Part shown: one piece after another, positions 44,208-44,214 of the stretch | Position numbering within the stretch: the stretch's first letter is position 1 | Layout of the letters: each line of letters starts with the position of its first letter | Assembly: GCA_015039315.1 (NCBI GenBank) | Contig: WIDE01000058.1 | Coordinates: forward strand, 165,876-210,089 | Direction: 5' to 3' | DNA: 44,214 bases | Source: Clavulina sp. PMI_390 | Lineage: Eukaryota > Basidiomycota > Agaricomycetes > Cantharellales > Hydnaceae | Program-made: the position numbers and the translations under genes | Notes under the pieces: generated by a model | What the model was told of the DNA's origin: nothing | The model's database searches: none | Seen by the model: only the letters and a program-made list of their open reading frames with translations

Positions 44208-44214
44208 CTAAGAC

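Noticed and set aside
1..44214. Transposons, CRISPR arrays, rRNA
   Set aside because: No transposase or reverse-transcriptase motifs, long terminal repeats, spaced direct repeats or rRNA sequence were recognised; CRISPR is not expected in a fungal genome.

Overview
The window looks like a piece of an agaricomycete (Basidiomycota) genome. The genes are eukaryotic and intron-rich, most introns are about 50-80 nt with GT-AG ends, and the recognisable families are expanded in mushrooms: NACHT/NLR-type STAND ATPases, SNG1-type DUF3533 membrane proteins and DUF6534 seven-helix membrane proteins. All family names come from reading motifs by eye; no database search was possible. Most gene models were built by matching splice sites and reading phase between paralogues.

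Region 1 (1-19.1 kb, plus strand) holds four tandem NACHT genes at 322, 7599, 12566 and 16417. All share a five-exon layout, and exons 2 and 3 are exactly 137 and 139 nt in every copy. Each has a short N-terminal leader, a helical domain resembling the fungal MLKL/HeLo-like domain, a NACHT ATPase and a winged-helix-like segment, with no recognisable WD40, ankyrin or TPR repeats. Three begin MGxxxS, a plausible N-myristoylation signal. The fourth is broken by an in-frame stop and a one-base frameshift. An intact DUF3533 gene lies between the first and second. Related flanking DNA recurs at 1-100, 6900-7430 and 11225-11750. A 405-nt assembly gap lies at 11815-12219.

Region 2 (19.1-28.1 kb, plus strand) holds a decayed promoter plus first exon of a DUF3533 gene (about 19.7-20.2 kb), a 2.5 kb stretch without a supportable gene, an unrecognised ten-exon gene (592 aa, 22.7-25.06 kb) and a second intact DUF3533 gene (25.96-28.08 kb).

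Region 3 (28.5 kb to the end, minus strand) is a tandem array of five DUF6534 genes. Copies A, B and D are intact, C is a pseudogene and E runs off the window end. A, B and D each have 16 exons. All but the first, fifth and last have the same length in every copy, including micro-exons of 12, 14, 21, 25 and 28 nt. A tandem duplication of about 4.35 kb (27.49-31.84 and 31.84-36.29 kb) made copies A and B. It left two relics back to back at its junction: the 3' end of a DUF3533 gene and the tail of a DUF6534 gene.

Taken together, this is a fast-evolving accessory locus of intracellular STAND sensors with a possible membrane-acting N-domain, next to two families of multi-pass membrane proteins. 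A shared role in self/non-self recognition or stress response is only an inference from content and clustering.
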